Shown one piece after another: positions 21,893 through 31,950 of a stretch of DNA of 64,000 nt. Made by a program: the position numbers and the translations under genes. Positions within the stretch are counted from its first letter, which is position 1. Every line of letters starts with the position of its first letter. This DNA comes from Persicaria tinctoria (lineage: Eukaryota > Streptophyta > Magnoliopsida > Caryophyllales > Polygonaceae). The notes under the pieces are model-generated. The model had not been told where the DNA came from, made no database searches, and saw only the letters and a program-made list of their open reading frames with translations. The stretch is from positions 27,120,475 through 27,184,474 of the forward strand of contig JBANSL010000009.1 in NCBI GenBank assembly GCA_037127255.1. The letters run 5' to 3'.

Positions 21893-23527
21893 TCACCAGT
21901 GATTTTTTGGGATCGGTTGGGTAGTAGAATGTCGGCTTGTGGTCGGGCTTGTAACTGTGCGTTTGGTTGCTTTTTTGTCAGGGCTTTGGTAGGATTGAGT
22001 ATTGAGCATGAAAGGGCATTTTGTGAGCCTAATTTCAGAAGTAGCCTCAGCAATAAGGTTCAAATTGGTCTCTCCCAACACCGGTTTCAACGCCTTACGT
22101 CCTCCCCTCTTGTTGATCGTTGAATTCTTGATCGCTAAGATAGGGTTTCCTTTTCCTTTTTTCCCTTTTTTACCCTTTGGGATTAAATTTTCCTTTCCAA
22201 TAACTACCCTCTCACCCCTGGATAATATTTCCTTAGCCAAATCTTGGTTGACATCCCCACTAGAATCTCCCATAATCTCTTCCTTCCTACTGTTCTCACC
22301 AGAATTTTGATTATCTTCCAAATTCTCAAGAACAGCAAATCTCGAGGATTTCGGAACGCCCATATCTCCTCGGATCTTGAGGCTCCTGATAGCCTCCCCC
22401 GTCTTTCTCGCACTGTCAAGCTTCCTAGTCGAATTAACCGGCGGAGTTTTCCGGCCATCTGTAGTTACCCCATCCTTTGATGAGCCTTCCACCCCAGCGG
22501 CATCCTGGCCGGACTGGTTATTGGCACTCTTGTTACTGCGACATCGGCTAGTCTTCTTCGCTTGCATCCAGTCCCCAAAGTTTCCCTCCCCGACCTTGGT
22601 CGTCGGGGTCTGGTCCGCCACCCTGCTCTCTGTCGAATGAGACTCAGAGGATTCCACATTGTGACCAACCTTTCCGCACTTGAAGCATACCATCCTAATG
22701 CCCTCATACTGAATCGGCCAGAACTTACCGTCCATCCGAAATTTTGATAGGAGAGGTTTCGTGAGATCCACCTCAACACTCATCCTAGCAAACTGTCCTC
22801 TCTCCGCTGAGGTCGTCGTATTATCGATTCGGAGGACTCGCCCTATCTTCTGCCCAACCATTCTCAGAAATCTGTGGTTGAAATACTCTATATGGAGGCA
22901 AGGAATGCGCACCCATACAGTCAGTGTCGTGATTTTCGCCTCACTAGCATCAAACTTTGACACCCACTTTCCGATTGACAGATAGTTATCTCCGATCAAC
23001 CAGGGCCCCTCCAAGAGACCATTATCGTAATCCGATTGGTTCGAGAAACGAGCTATGTAATACTCATTTCCTAAGTCAATCAGGGAAAACGGTGCCTTGA
23101 GAGCCCATTTCTGAGACAGACGCCTATGAAGTTGCATATACCCCGGACCTTTATCAAACATCTTAATAATCAGAGTGTCCCTCCATGGCTTCCAAAGTTC
23201 TTCTTTCTCAGCTCTAGTCAGAGTGATGGTAGGGCAGAGAGGATCGTCTTCCTCCCGCTGCTTATCATCATCATCCGGCAAATCAAACTCCCCATCATCC
23301 ACTGAAATAGCACCCGTCTGATGCATCGCAAAACTCTCCTTCGCAACCATTAGCAACTTATCTTTGAAACTAAGTTCAACCTTCTCTTTCTCCTTGAGTA
23401 GCTCTGGTTGTCCGATCACTTTTTCCGCTGTTATGACCGTCGTTCCTGCACTCCCCGGTGGAGGACTTGCCTCATTGTCCCCGGGAGCCCGATTCCGATC
23501 TCGGTCTCTATCCCGACCTATCTCCAT
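21893..23527 (-). CDS. LINE-A ORF1, gag-like RNA-binding protein (544 aa, open)
   Basis: ATG 23527 gives MEIGRDRDRDRNRAPG and the frame stays open for 544 codons. Residues about 110-250 fit the plant DUF4283 domain found in LINE ORF1 proteins (ELWKPWRDTLIIKMF, PWLIGDNYLSIGKW, VWVRIPCLHIEYFN). A zinc knuckle follows, CFKCGKVGHNVES, but the final Cys of the CX2CX4HX4C pattern is Ser, so zinc binding is doubtful. A long Lys/Ser-rich tail ends the protein. Its role would be to bind LINE RNA. ORF2 starts about 320 bp downstream. The element is dead because ORF2 is broken. Confidence 0.8.
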   Translation of the reverse strand: MEIGRDRDRDRNRAPGDNEASPPPGSAGTTVITAEKVIGQPELLKEKEKVELSFKDKLLMVAKESFAMHQTGAISVDDGEFDLPDDDDKQREEDDPLCPTITLTRAEKEELWKPWRDTLIIKMFDKGPGYMQLHRRLSQKWALKAPFSLIDLGNEYYIARFSNQSDYDNGLLEGPWLIGDNYLSIGKWVSKFDASEAKITTLTVWVRIPCLHIEYFNHRFLRMVGQKIGRVLRIDNTTTSAERGQFARMSVEVDLTKPLLSKFRMDGKFWPIQYEGIRMVCFKCGKVGHNVESSESHSTESRVADQTPTTKVGEGNFGDWMQAKKTSRCRSNKSANNQSGQDAAGVEGSSKDGVTTDGRKTPPVNSTRKLDSARKTGEAIRSLKIRGDMGVPKSSRFAVLENLEDNQNSGENSRKEEIMGDSSGDVNQDLAKEILSRGERVVIGKENLIPKGKKGKKGKGNPILAIKNSTINKRGGRKALKPVLGETNLNLIAEATSEIRLTKCPFMLNTQSYQSPDKKATKRTVTSPTTSRHSTTQPIPKNHW

Positions 23528-23852
23528 TCTTATTTGTATAGGTACTATTCATCTTGGTGCTGGATTTTCTTCAACTTCAAATGTATGGCATGTGAAGAAA
23601 TGGGCCTTAACCTTTGACCTGTCCTTTGGTTTGGATAACCGCTCAACCTGGCCTACCATCAAATATGTTGTCCCAAAATCTTTTATTTTTCTATATATAT
23701 ACGGAGGGAATAAATGGCGGTGTGGGCAGTGGCCACTGCCTTTTGATTTTCCGAAATTATTTTTAAAAATATTGATTGTGAAACATATCACTACTTAAAT
23801 CTATACCTGAGCAAATACAGGTCGGCCCGCTTAGTCTGCAAATAGGGGTCCG

Positions 23853-23872
23853 AAACATATCACTACTTAAAT
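23853..23872. repeat. 20-bp copy of the hAT-2 left flank inside the element
   Basis: AAACATATCACTACTTAAAT here is identical to the flank plus target site at 23781-23800, 72 bp away. It is bracketed by two copies of 'aaataggggtccg'. It looks like a template-switch or gap-repair product made during or after insertion. Confidence 0.8.
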
Positions 23873-23910
23873 AGGGGTCCGAAATTATTTTCGGACCCCT
23901 CCTCAGTGGT

Positions 23911-24007
23911 CCGAAAATTCCTCTTCGGAGGCCTGAAAATCCCTCTTCGGAGGCCCGAAAACCCCTTTTCGGAGGTTGGAAAACCTCCTCTTTGGAGGCA
24001 CGAAAAT
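23911..24007. repeat. Tandem array of about 22-26 bp palindromic units
   Basis: About four imperfect units of ccgaaaattcctcttcggagg follow each other. Each contains a self-complementary core, CCTCTTCGGAGG or a close variant, so each strand can fold into a row of short hairpins. The preceding 23875-23902 (gggtccgaaa...tttcggaccc) is a further inverted repeat. Confidence 0.85.
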
Positions 24008-24321
24008 CTTTCAAACATCGGCTTCGGCCGCCATGATGCCACCACTTCGTTCGTTCGACGTAGCCTGTGCTCAGCGAAACCCTTAATTGAGTTTTCCTTC
24101 CCAGGTTGTTTGAATCCCAAAATTTATTTGGGGTTTGTGTTGGTTCTGGTTTTGTAGCTCTGATTCGGCACTACCCTTGGTCAATTTTGTGTGGGATTCT
24201 CCCAAAGCTTAAATCGGGGTGCGATCTTCGTCTTCTAGCCGGACTCTCCAGTCTGGGTGATACGGGGTAAGCCGTATGATGGCCCGATCTTCAACAATCA
24301 AGACTCAAATTCTAGAATAGA

Positions 24322-25071
24322 ATCAAGAACAATGCAAGACTCAAAGAAAGACTCGAAATTGATAGAACAAGACACGATAGAATGGTGAAGCGATCTGTAT
24401 AGAACAAGATGAAAACCCTTGGCTCGAAAGGAAAGATCCAACACCAATGACTATATAACCCATTTCGACAACCGAAGCGATCTATATAGAACAAGATGAA
24501 GACCCTTGGCTCGGAAGGCAAGATCCAACACCAATGACCATATAACCCGTTTCTACAACCCTAGACAACCAACCAGACAACTTAGATGCACAAGGAGAGG
24601 GCTCGTGGATATCATGGATTACCAAACACTTCCGAGATTGACAAACACAAGACCAACTAAACTGAAATCAATACCAAATACCAATGGATGCAATCGATGA
24701 GCCTTGCTTCGAATCGATTGACTTTGCACTCATTGTGTTTCAACACAAAAGAGAACTTTGATTCAAGAATAGCATCACGAACAATGCAAGACTCAAAGAA
24801 AGACTCGAAATTGATAGAACAAGACACGATAAAATGGTGAAGCGATCTATATAGAACAAGATGAAGACACTTGGCTCGAAAGGCAAGATCCAACACCAAT
24901 AACTATTTAACCCGTTTCGACAACCGAAGCGATCTATATAGAACAAGATGAAGACCATTGACTCGGAAGGCAAGATCCAACACCAATGACCATATAACCT
25001 GTTTTTACAACCCTACACAACCAAGCGGACAACTTAGAGGCACAATAAGGGGGCTCATGGATGCTTGATAG
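24322..25071. repeat. Nested direct duplication (about 300 bp, offset 451 bp)
   Basis: The block starting at 24331 (caatgcaagactcaaagaaa) returns at 24782 and stays similar to about 25040. Inside each copy a shorter unit of about 90 bp is itself doubled: 'gcgatctatatagaacaagatgaagac' to 'ccaacaccaatgac' near 24391, 24478, 24842 and 24929. This gives four copies of the inner unit. Confidence 0.85.
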
Positions 25072-25200
25072 CACCAATCCTATGACGACAATCGACACAC
25101 ACCATGCATGATGAATAGCACCAATCCTATGAAAAGAATCGACACACACCAAACATGTGGTAGCATCAACCCACCAAAGAGAATCGACACACACAAGACA
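25068..25200. repeat. Three tandem units of about 46 bp
   Basis: Each unit starts tagcaccaatcctatga (third copy tagcatcaacccacca) and ends aatcgacacacaccα-like 'aatcgacacacac'. The units are about 75-90 percent alike by eye. It directly follows the larger duplication. Confidence 0.75.
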
Positions 25201-26954
25201 AACCAAGCTAAGAACAACACATCGAAACCTATCCCACGCAGAGGAACTTGGTTCCTCCCTAGGAGAACTCTCCAAATCTGACTTTTTGTCAAAAATTCAA
25301 TTCTATCTAATTTTATTGAATAAATGAAACGTTTAAATAGAAAAATAACTAGGGTTTGGTTGGCTTCCTTAGAGGCGAAGGATTGCTTGCCAAACTTAAT
25401 CCTAACTAGATAAAAATATCCTAATTAATAAAGATAAAAACTAATTAGATATAATATCAATTAATTGAAATGTAAACTAATAGATATTATTCTAATTTAC
25501 ATTATTCCTAAATTAATATAAGAATAAAATGATAAATTAAATATGGAAAGATAATTATTTTCGTCCAAATAGTGAACAACTGCAATTATGTTGATTTTAG
25601 GAAATGTTCTCGGTAGATTCTGGAAACACCTTCAACATAAAAGTTGTAGATCTCTTCGTTCTCGTTCCGACAAGATATGGCACGATCCAATCAGAACAAT
25701 ATTGACTCTGAACGACTCATTTTAGTGAGACGTCGCAAATCTGTCAAATTTGCTGAACGAATCCAAACTGGTTGATAAGCACCACTTGTTTTCCCTTAGT
25801 CATTGGGGCTCGTTCTCTTCGGCTTGGATCAGGCGTTCTTGCTATAGGGCTTCCTCCTTCTGGTTCCCTGGTGCTTCCTCCCGCTCGACTTCACCGAGTT
25901 GGTCTTGTGGCTGCCCGGCGGTGGCCGCTCCGCTCTTGATCATCTTCCTCCGCTCCGTGCCTCCGTTCACTAGCGGGGCTGGTAGGAATCTACGGCTTGC
26001 CGTCTCTTTTGTCGATGAGGGTTGGCTTGTGTGAACACATGCCTCCTTTGGGCTAGGTCCCTTTTCTTTAGGCCCAAGGATTGCCTTGGGCCCAAAGGCA
26101 ACCCGAAAATAAATAAAGTAAGTTATAATAAATATTAATGTATATTTTTGTTTTTACATTAATATTTATTTTCGATGAAAATAAATCCGTTTGATTCAAG
26201 CTTCACCTTAATTAATTTGCAATAATTAGCTATAAGTAAATATCGGAATCTTTTATGACCCTTCGCTCTACTCGCGGTTGTGCTTCATTTCCTCGTGTTG
26301 TTTGGGTGTCCGTCTGTTGGTTCATGGTTAGTTTCGGTTAAGGACCAGTTCTATGGCTCTGGTTGATCGAAGTGATCGTGGTGGGGCTTGTGGTTTCCGA
26401 ATATCCCTCATCTAGGTGGGGGGAACGTCGTGTGATCCACACTTCCCTAGGAGTCGTCTTTGCCTTACGAGGATTTCTGCTTTATGTCTTTCTGGCGGCG
26501 AGGCATCGTATCAGTTGGTCCTGTCCCATGCGCTCGCTATCCACTTCACCACGCCAAGCTTCCTTACTCTCGATGTTGTGTCCGCTTGTTTTCTTAGGGT
26601 TTGGGGTTTTTTCGGGTTTTCCATGTGGGTGTTTCTTTTGATGTATTATGTGTTTGTATTTCTTTCGGATCTTTATGATCTCATCCTTCGGGGTGTTCTC
26701 GTGACCTATGTATATATGTATATATATATATTAGTGTATTAGTGTATATACTCCATATTTCTAGTATGTATACATATAGTATTGTGGGTACCCACGGGTA
26801 GCCCGTGCTCGCAATTCCGGACGGGTTTGGACACGACATCCAACCCGTTATGCGGGCTTAGCCTGACCCGCACCCGCAACATCGGGATAAAATCTCGAGT
26901 AAAACCCGTCTCAAATCCAGCCCGCATCCACATTTGCCCAGGTCTACTTAAATC

Positions 26955-27230
26955 CCACTATATTTCATTTTCATATTTATTGTTTGACTTTTTGTCAAGT
27001 TTTTAAGAAGGTAAATAACTAGGAAATTATTAAGAAAAGTTAATTTAAAAAAAATAATATTTTATATAATTTTATATTTTTAAAATCATGTGCCCTTGTC
27101 AAAATAATGATAAATGTAATAAAATAGATGGGGTATAAAATTGAAAGGAAAAAAAAATGCAAAATGTAATTAGATGGTCGGTTTAGATGAGAATGGGTGT
27201 CCACATAAAACATGAGAATAAGGGATGAAA
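26955..27230. other. AT-rich spacer between hAT-2 and LINE-B
   Basis: No gene is seen. Together with 23701-23793 it is the old sequence into which hAT-2 inserted. It ends where the LINE-B poly(A) tail begins. Confidence 0.5.
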
Positions 27231-27243
27231 TTTTTTTTTTTTT
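27231..27243 (-). other. Poly(A) tail of LINE-B
   Basis: A run of 13 T on the plus strand follows the last LINE-like bases in element direction. It marks the true 3' end, so LINE-B, unlike LINE-A, is complete at this end. Confidence 0.8.
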
Positions 27244-27349
27244 GATTGAGTAAGAATTCGGAAGCGCAATGTTATCCGATAGCATTCTTTCGGATGAGGT
27301 CGTTAAGACCTGGATCATTGAGAAATGAATGGGTGGGGGCAATATGATC

Positions 27350-27951
27350 AAGGTGTGCAACCCTATCTGCTACAGAATTGCCGCTACGAAGGACGTGAGA
27401 AAACGACACTTCGTAAAACCCAGTAATGAGAGTGCTAATGTCAGACATAATTAACTCGATTTCCTATGGACATTTTGTTTTAGATCATAAATGATCTATG
27501 ATTGTTAGCGAGTCTCCTTCAATAATTATGTTGGGGATTCTCATTTCAAGGGCTCCGAGGACTCACTCTCTTAAAGCTAGTGCCTCGGCCATTAACTGTT
27601 TTTGAAAACCAATAACTTTTCCATCGGCAACTATGGGGTCTCCTATGCTGTCATGAATTATATAACCTATAGAACTTTGCCTCTGCCCAGATGTAGAACC
27701 ATCAAAGTTAAGTTTTCACTTCCCTGGTGGCGGTTTATTCCATTTAACTTGCTTCTTTGCACCCATGTTATTCGGAACCCTGCTTATTTGATTTCTGATT
27801 TCATTTTTCGCTATAATAGTGTGTTTATCAGCCTTTTCCCATTCGTCGTAAAATGATTGGACCATTTTTAAGAATCCCTCCGTATTTGGTAGTTTTTGTT
27901 GTTGGAAGATTAGTTTGTTTCGTGTTAGCCAGATTGTCCACCAATGAAAAG
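27350..27951 (-). pseudogene. LINE-B ORF2 C-terminal part with RNase H
   Basis: It begins HWWTIWLTRNKLIFQQQ, typical of the linker after the LINE zinc-finger region, then VKWNKPPPGK, a stop, and an RNase H domain: KLNFDGSTSG (first Asp), AEALALREVLGALE (Glu) and IIIEGDSLTIIDDL (second Asp). RNase H would remove RNA from RNA-DNA hybrids during integration. A later stop cuts the last His region. It is separated from the rest of ORF2 by the 5.2-kb insertion. Confidence 0.85.
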
Positions 27952-29041
27952 TGACAGGACAAAATCTTTGTATTCCTATCAAAAGAATATCCAAACTAAG
28001 CAACTAGTATAGCTAGTAAGTCCGGAGTCGATCCATAGGGAACTGCCGTTACTTTATGCCTTATAATCACCAATAAGAGTAAACAAGGGGGTTGTAGAAA
28101 TATAAAGATGAAACAAATTGAAGAAGCAAATAATGGTGATGGTTGTAAACAATGATGGATGATATGTTTCACCTATGATGCTCAACTTTGGTTCGTCTAC
28201 TTGATGATAGTTCTTCCTTCTAATTGTGTATTTTCTATCATCCACTCTTATCTTGATTTAAATAGATTATTAGTCCTATGAGTCCTAATAATCCCTTATT
28301 CCTAGGCAATCTTAACACGGATTAAGGTTTAATCTTAGGAATAGCACTAAGTCTCAAGAGATATGAAGCTTATAAGCAATATTAATTCTCTAAAGAACTA
28401 ACATTTAACCTATAGTCAACTTCTTATACAATCAAGCTTTTCTATGAGATCCACTCAATTGTACTCGCTACTCTGGATTAGGTTTCACAAACGTATGATT
28501 CAAAACCCTAGCGATGATGCAATTCTAACGAGGTCGGGAATCAAGATAGAATCAACACCACAAGAAATAAAAGCACAAAGAAATTGAAGTAGATAATAGA
28601 AAAAACTAGAATTCCAAACTCACAATTCAACAAAGCCAAGTCTTGATCTTAGACAAAACAAGATGAGTTTAGTTGCTCATGCTTCCAAACGTCGTCTCTC
28701 AATTCTTCAAAGGATAAAAGATCACTAAAAACCATCTAAAATAAGTCTTTATAAACCTAGGAACACCGTCAAAATAACCCTAGAAAGTGTTTTCCAAACA
28801 AAGGCCCAACTTAGGAAAGATAGAAAATCGGCGCTGAACCGGCCCAGAAAAACCGCAACCAGGCCGCGGGTGAGGCTCCTAGAGGGAGTCCTGAAATTCT
28901 GGCCGCACGTGCTGCCTGGGTGGCCGCGGGTGCTAACTTTTGTGCTTCCCTTATTCCTCTTGCCGCGGGTGCCGTTTTTCTTCTTGTATGCACTTTGTCT
29001 ATTCCTTGTGCATTCCAACTAGCTTCTCTAGCTCGTTCCTT

Positions 29042-29362
29042 CACTACTAGAAATTTGTTATTTAACATCGGGTAATAACCGATGTCTTTAAAAAAAAAAA
29101 TCGATGTCTATGTGGGGGATGTAAAAAGTCATAAGTTTTTCACATCGGCCAGAACCCGATGTCTTTGTATGCTATAACATCGTTTATATTTTTAAATCCG
29201 ATGTCTTTCTTATCCTATAACATCGATTATAAAATAAAATCGATATGATAACATACAAAGACATCGGCTATTACCCGATGTTAAAAAGTTTTAACTTTTT
29301 TACATCACCAACTTAGACATCGAATTTCTTTTTTGAAAGACATCGGCTATTACCCGATGTGA
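29042..29362. repeat. Left sub-terminal hairpin repeats of the CACTA element
   Basis: At least five units of the form (A/G)ACATCGGnnn...CCGATGT(T/C) of about 26-35 bp, such as acatcgggtaataaccgatgt at 29064 and acatcggctattacccgatg at 29261 and 29340. Units of this kind are typical CACTA transposase binding sites. A right-hand set of about three weaker units lies at 32810-32936. Confidence 0.85.
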
Positions 29363-29393
29363 AATGACATATTTGCGGGTTTTTTTATTATCG

Positions 29394-29464
29394 TAGCCTA
29401 TGCGGGATTCGAACCAGCATCTTTGTGTTTGAACACAATGCTCTGCCATTTGAGCTAATAGGCT
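29394..29464 (-). tRNA. tRNA-like gene (probable pseudo-tRNA) inside the CACTA
   Basis: The minus strand folds as a cloverleaf: acceptor stem AGCCTAT/ATAGGCT (7 of 7), D stem GCTC/GAGC with loop AAATGGCA, anticodon stem TTGTG/CACAA, and T stem GCTGG/CCCGC (one mismatch) with loop TTCGAAT. Both internal promoter boxes fit (TAGCTCAAATGG and GGTTCGAATCC). The anticodon loop has 6 bases (TTCAAA) in place of 7, so the anticodon cannot be assigned safely; no CCA is encoded, as expected. Length 71. It could be a decayed tRNA or the start of a SINE. Confidence 0.55.
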
Positions 29465-30059
29465 TTAAATTATATAGAATGTTTTTACATAATAGCAAAA
29501 AGAGCATGTGAAACTTAAGAAAGACATTTATTAAGCTTCAACGCATAAACTAAAGAAAGACCAAGCATGCATAAAAGTATTAAGCCATTTGATTGAGATG
29601 GAATAACCATAATATACTTAGTAATAAAAAGAATAACAGCTAACCACATATGCATTATCAAAGACTCCTAGAATAACAACTAACCACATATGCAATATCA
29701 AAGACTCCTAAGCTTATTGAAACGTGAGAATACCTTTAAAAATGCTGCCCAGTCAAAGCTTGTGCACAAATAGCTTGGGGCATTGAATTTCTTCCAAAAT
29801 AAAGACAAAATGCCAGAAAATTCTGAACCTATAGTTTTGTAGCACATAGAGGTAAACAAATTTTCAGATGGCATCACAAGAACAGTCATTATGGTTAATC
29901 CCATCAGAAGATAGCAATACTTAGTACTTACAGTCCATTTCACATATAAAGGATGCAAATCATTGAAGGCTTAAAGTTGATGCAACATTGAGTAATTTCA
30001 AAGCTTAAAGCGGATGCCTAAACCAGAACCACAATTGCAAGTTTGTAACCCACCTCTGC

Positions 30060-30293
30060 AGTTTGGAAGATTGATGATCTGAATTGCTTCAAAGGGACAT
30101 TTCTGCAATGGAAAAAAACAGAATCAGCTAAAAATCCAAGTGAAGGACACAAATAATCAAATAAGGAATGTGAGGGAAAGGATAAAGTCCAAACCTTCAC
30201 ACAAATACCACAACCAATACTTTGCTCTTTTGAGATGAAAGCACATAGCTCTTTTGAGATGAAAGCAATTTTAGCTTGTGCAGTAACCTCAAG
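30060..30293 (-). pseudogene. Captured fragment of ABCE1 (RNase L inhibitor)
   Basis: ABCE1 is the essential iron-sulphur ABC ATPase that splits ribosomes for recycling. Two exon-like blocks keep its N-terminal ferredoxin-like region: 30195-30293 (LEVTAQAKIAFISKELC, then AFISKEQSIGCGICVK) and 30060-30102 (KCPFEAIQIINLP). Splice signals survive (AAG|GT at 30195 and a CAG acceptor before 30102). The phrase AFISKE is doubled by a local duplication, and the first cluster Cys of CIGCGIC is Ser. The ATPase domains are absent. It is a fragment captured by the CACTA element. Confidence 0.82.
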
Positions 30294-30635
30294 TAAACTA
30301 TGACTACAACCAAGAACATAGTGGGAGACAAAATTAATACAACAATCATTAAATTCAATTGAATCAAGTGAACTATAACCACAAATTTACTAGATTCCAA
30401 AGTAAGAATGAGCAAAATGATCAAGAATGAGCAAAAATGAAGGTTTGTTTCAAATTTAGATATTAACTAGGAGGAAAATACAAACAAACAGGAAAATGAT
30501 TCAAAACGTAGCATGAATCACGAGATAAATAATCTAATTCAAGTAATGGCTTCCCAAATATATGAATCCCAAGACAACTACTTGTGAATATACATGGGTC
30601 GGTTACGAAAGCCAATGGATTAAAAGATTGCAAGA

Positions 30636-30657
30636 GAGAGAGAGAGAGAGAGAGAGG
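30636..30657. repeat. (GA)n microsatellite
   Basis: About 11 GA units, gagagagagag, in the interior of the CACTA element. Confidence 0.9.
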
Positions 30658-31587
30658 AAATCTCACATACAACAGAAAGAAAAGATTGATACATGGAAGA
30701 TGACAACCCTTTAGACTGGTTTTTCTGCTCAGTTTTCACAACATCAGCAATATCTGCTACTTTGGTACTCTCAACATTATAACAAGGAGGGCGAACATAC
30801 ATAAAGTTGTCTCATTGCATAATCTCCATCTGTATGAAAAGGCACAACCATATCCATTGAGACAATGACACTAATAAACTATTATAGAGTTAATAACCTA
30901 AGAAAATATACATGAAATCTCAGTGAGGTATTAAGAAAGCCAAAGCCCTTCTATGGAGAGTAACTCTTCCGATTCTAAGATTTCACAACAGTTATAAATA
31001 TTTTCTAGTTAGGCTAACGTATATGCCTTACACATAATTAGGATAACAATGAGGTTGGTGGGCGATTTGAAGAGAGTATGAAGCTCCACGGGCTCAATTA
31101 AGTAAAATACCTTCTAGATTGGGCAGATTTGGAAGGAAGCACTTTATTGCTTTATTTCTAAAATTTAAACTGAACGCAATCCCATAACCATCAACTCCCT
31201 CTTACTGCAATGTCTAGATCTTTAGTATTTTCCATATTGATCTTCCTACTTTTTTTTAGATTTAGTTTTGGTGCAAGCAAGCTTCTAAGAGAAAACATCA
31301 AAAATCAAAATAAAAAAGTTACAAAGGTGATATACCCCTACAAGTTTTTCAAACCATGTAAAAGGGAAATAGATTATGCTCCATTAAATAATAATCTTGC
31401 AATTAAATTCTGTAAAAAAAGATTGAAGAATTCGTTAGCACTTCCATTCTTACAGGCTTCACTATCTACTCGTATAATAACTCCAAAGTTCTTATTACTG
31501 CAAGTTTTACAGAATATACATCATCCATATGCAATAGAAAGAGGTGATGAAAATTAATATATGAGTGTGATAGAGAAAAGGCACCTA

Positions 31588-31950
31588 CTCCAGAAGTACA
31601 AGGTCATGCAACTCATAATTTCCAATTCTTGTAATACCAGTAGTAACCTCTGAGCTTTCAACTACATGATCTACCAAAACACGGATCTGCATACACAAGA
31701 TGTTCTCTTTTTATCAAATATTGGTATAAAAACATTAAGAAAAATACTCGAGTGAGCAAAGTACAAGAAAAATAATCCCATATCTTCTTTTGTTGTGTCA
31801 GATAAAATAATCAGGACATGGTTCTCCACCTTGAGAACCATACCAGTAGCACCTTCGTGGGCTCCTGAAACAACCTTCACATGATTTCCTGGCTCAAAGT
31901 ATTTGCAAAGATCTTTCTCATTTACTGAAAGAGTTTTCTCATTATTCCAA
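31588..31950 (-). pseudogene. Captured fragment of SPT5 transcription elongation factor
   Basis: SPT5 binds RNA polymerase II and holds its clamp; it contains KOW domains. Block 31785-31950 reads TLSVNEKDLCKYFEPGNH, then VKVVSGAHEGATGMVLKVE and VLIILSDTTKED. Block 31588-31686, after a CAG acceptor, reads IRVLVDHVVESSEVTTGITR and ELHDLVLLE. Together they are consecutive exons of a KOW region. The rest of the gene is absent. The donor after DTTKED is not a clean GT. As with ABCE1, introns are retained, so capture was at DNA level. Confidence 0.85.

Larger units (their letters stand above)
18890..23700 (-). mobile_element. LINE-A: L1-type non-LTR retrotransposon lacking its 3' end
   Basis: In element direction it has ORF1 (23527-21893) and ORF2 with endonuclease and reverse transcriptase (21574-18890). 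Sequence after the RT thumb reaches 'LGWRSIQESESMWSRLIRGKY' and then stops dead at the Gypsy-A LTR fragment; the zinc-finger and RNase H parts and the poly(A) tail are gone. Normal LINE truncation removes the 5' end, so loss of the 3' end points to a later deletion. The 5' limit is uncertain; 23541-23700 is non-coding and could be 5' UTR. Confidence 0.88.
23802..26946. mobile_element. hAT-2: non-autonomous hAT element, TSD CTTAAATC
   Basis: The left end TATACCTGAGCAAAT and inverted right end TAGACCTGGGCAAAT match at 13 of 15 positions. Perfect 8-bp copies of CTTAAATC flank it (23794-23801 and 26947-26954). The right arm (26790-26940) is rich in CCCGCACCCGC-type repeats, like the arms of hAT-1. 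The 3145-bp interior holds three separate repeat arrays (23911-24007, 24322-25071, 25068-25200). I recognise no transposase; ORFs at 25750-26034 and 26363-26742 match nothing I know. It may carry captured host DNA. Confidence 0.85.

Noticed and set aside
25750..26742. Possible transposase or host exons in hAT-2
   Set aside because: The frames are short, compositionally odd, and show no hAT transposase or other motif I recognise.
29698..29958. 86-codon minus-strand frame beside the ABCE1 fragment
   Set aside because: It reads like random AT-rich sequence and does not match ABCE1 downstream exons.
30620..30802. Coding-like minus-strand stretch (NVESTKVADIADVVKTEQK) between the ABCE1 and SPT5 fragments
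   Set aside because: It may be a third captured exon, but I cannot name a source, so it is not listed as a gene.
31210..31557. 115-codon plus-strand ORF with an apparent signal peptide
   Set aside because: It lies in AT-rich sequence next to the SPT5 fragment, probably intron, has low-complexity Lys/Asn/Leu composition and matches no family I know.
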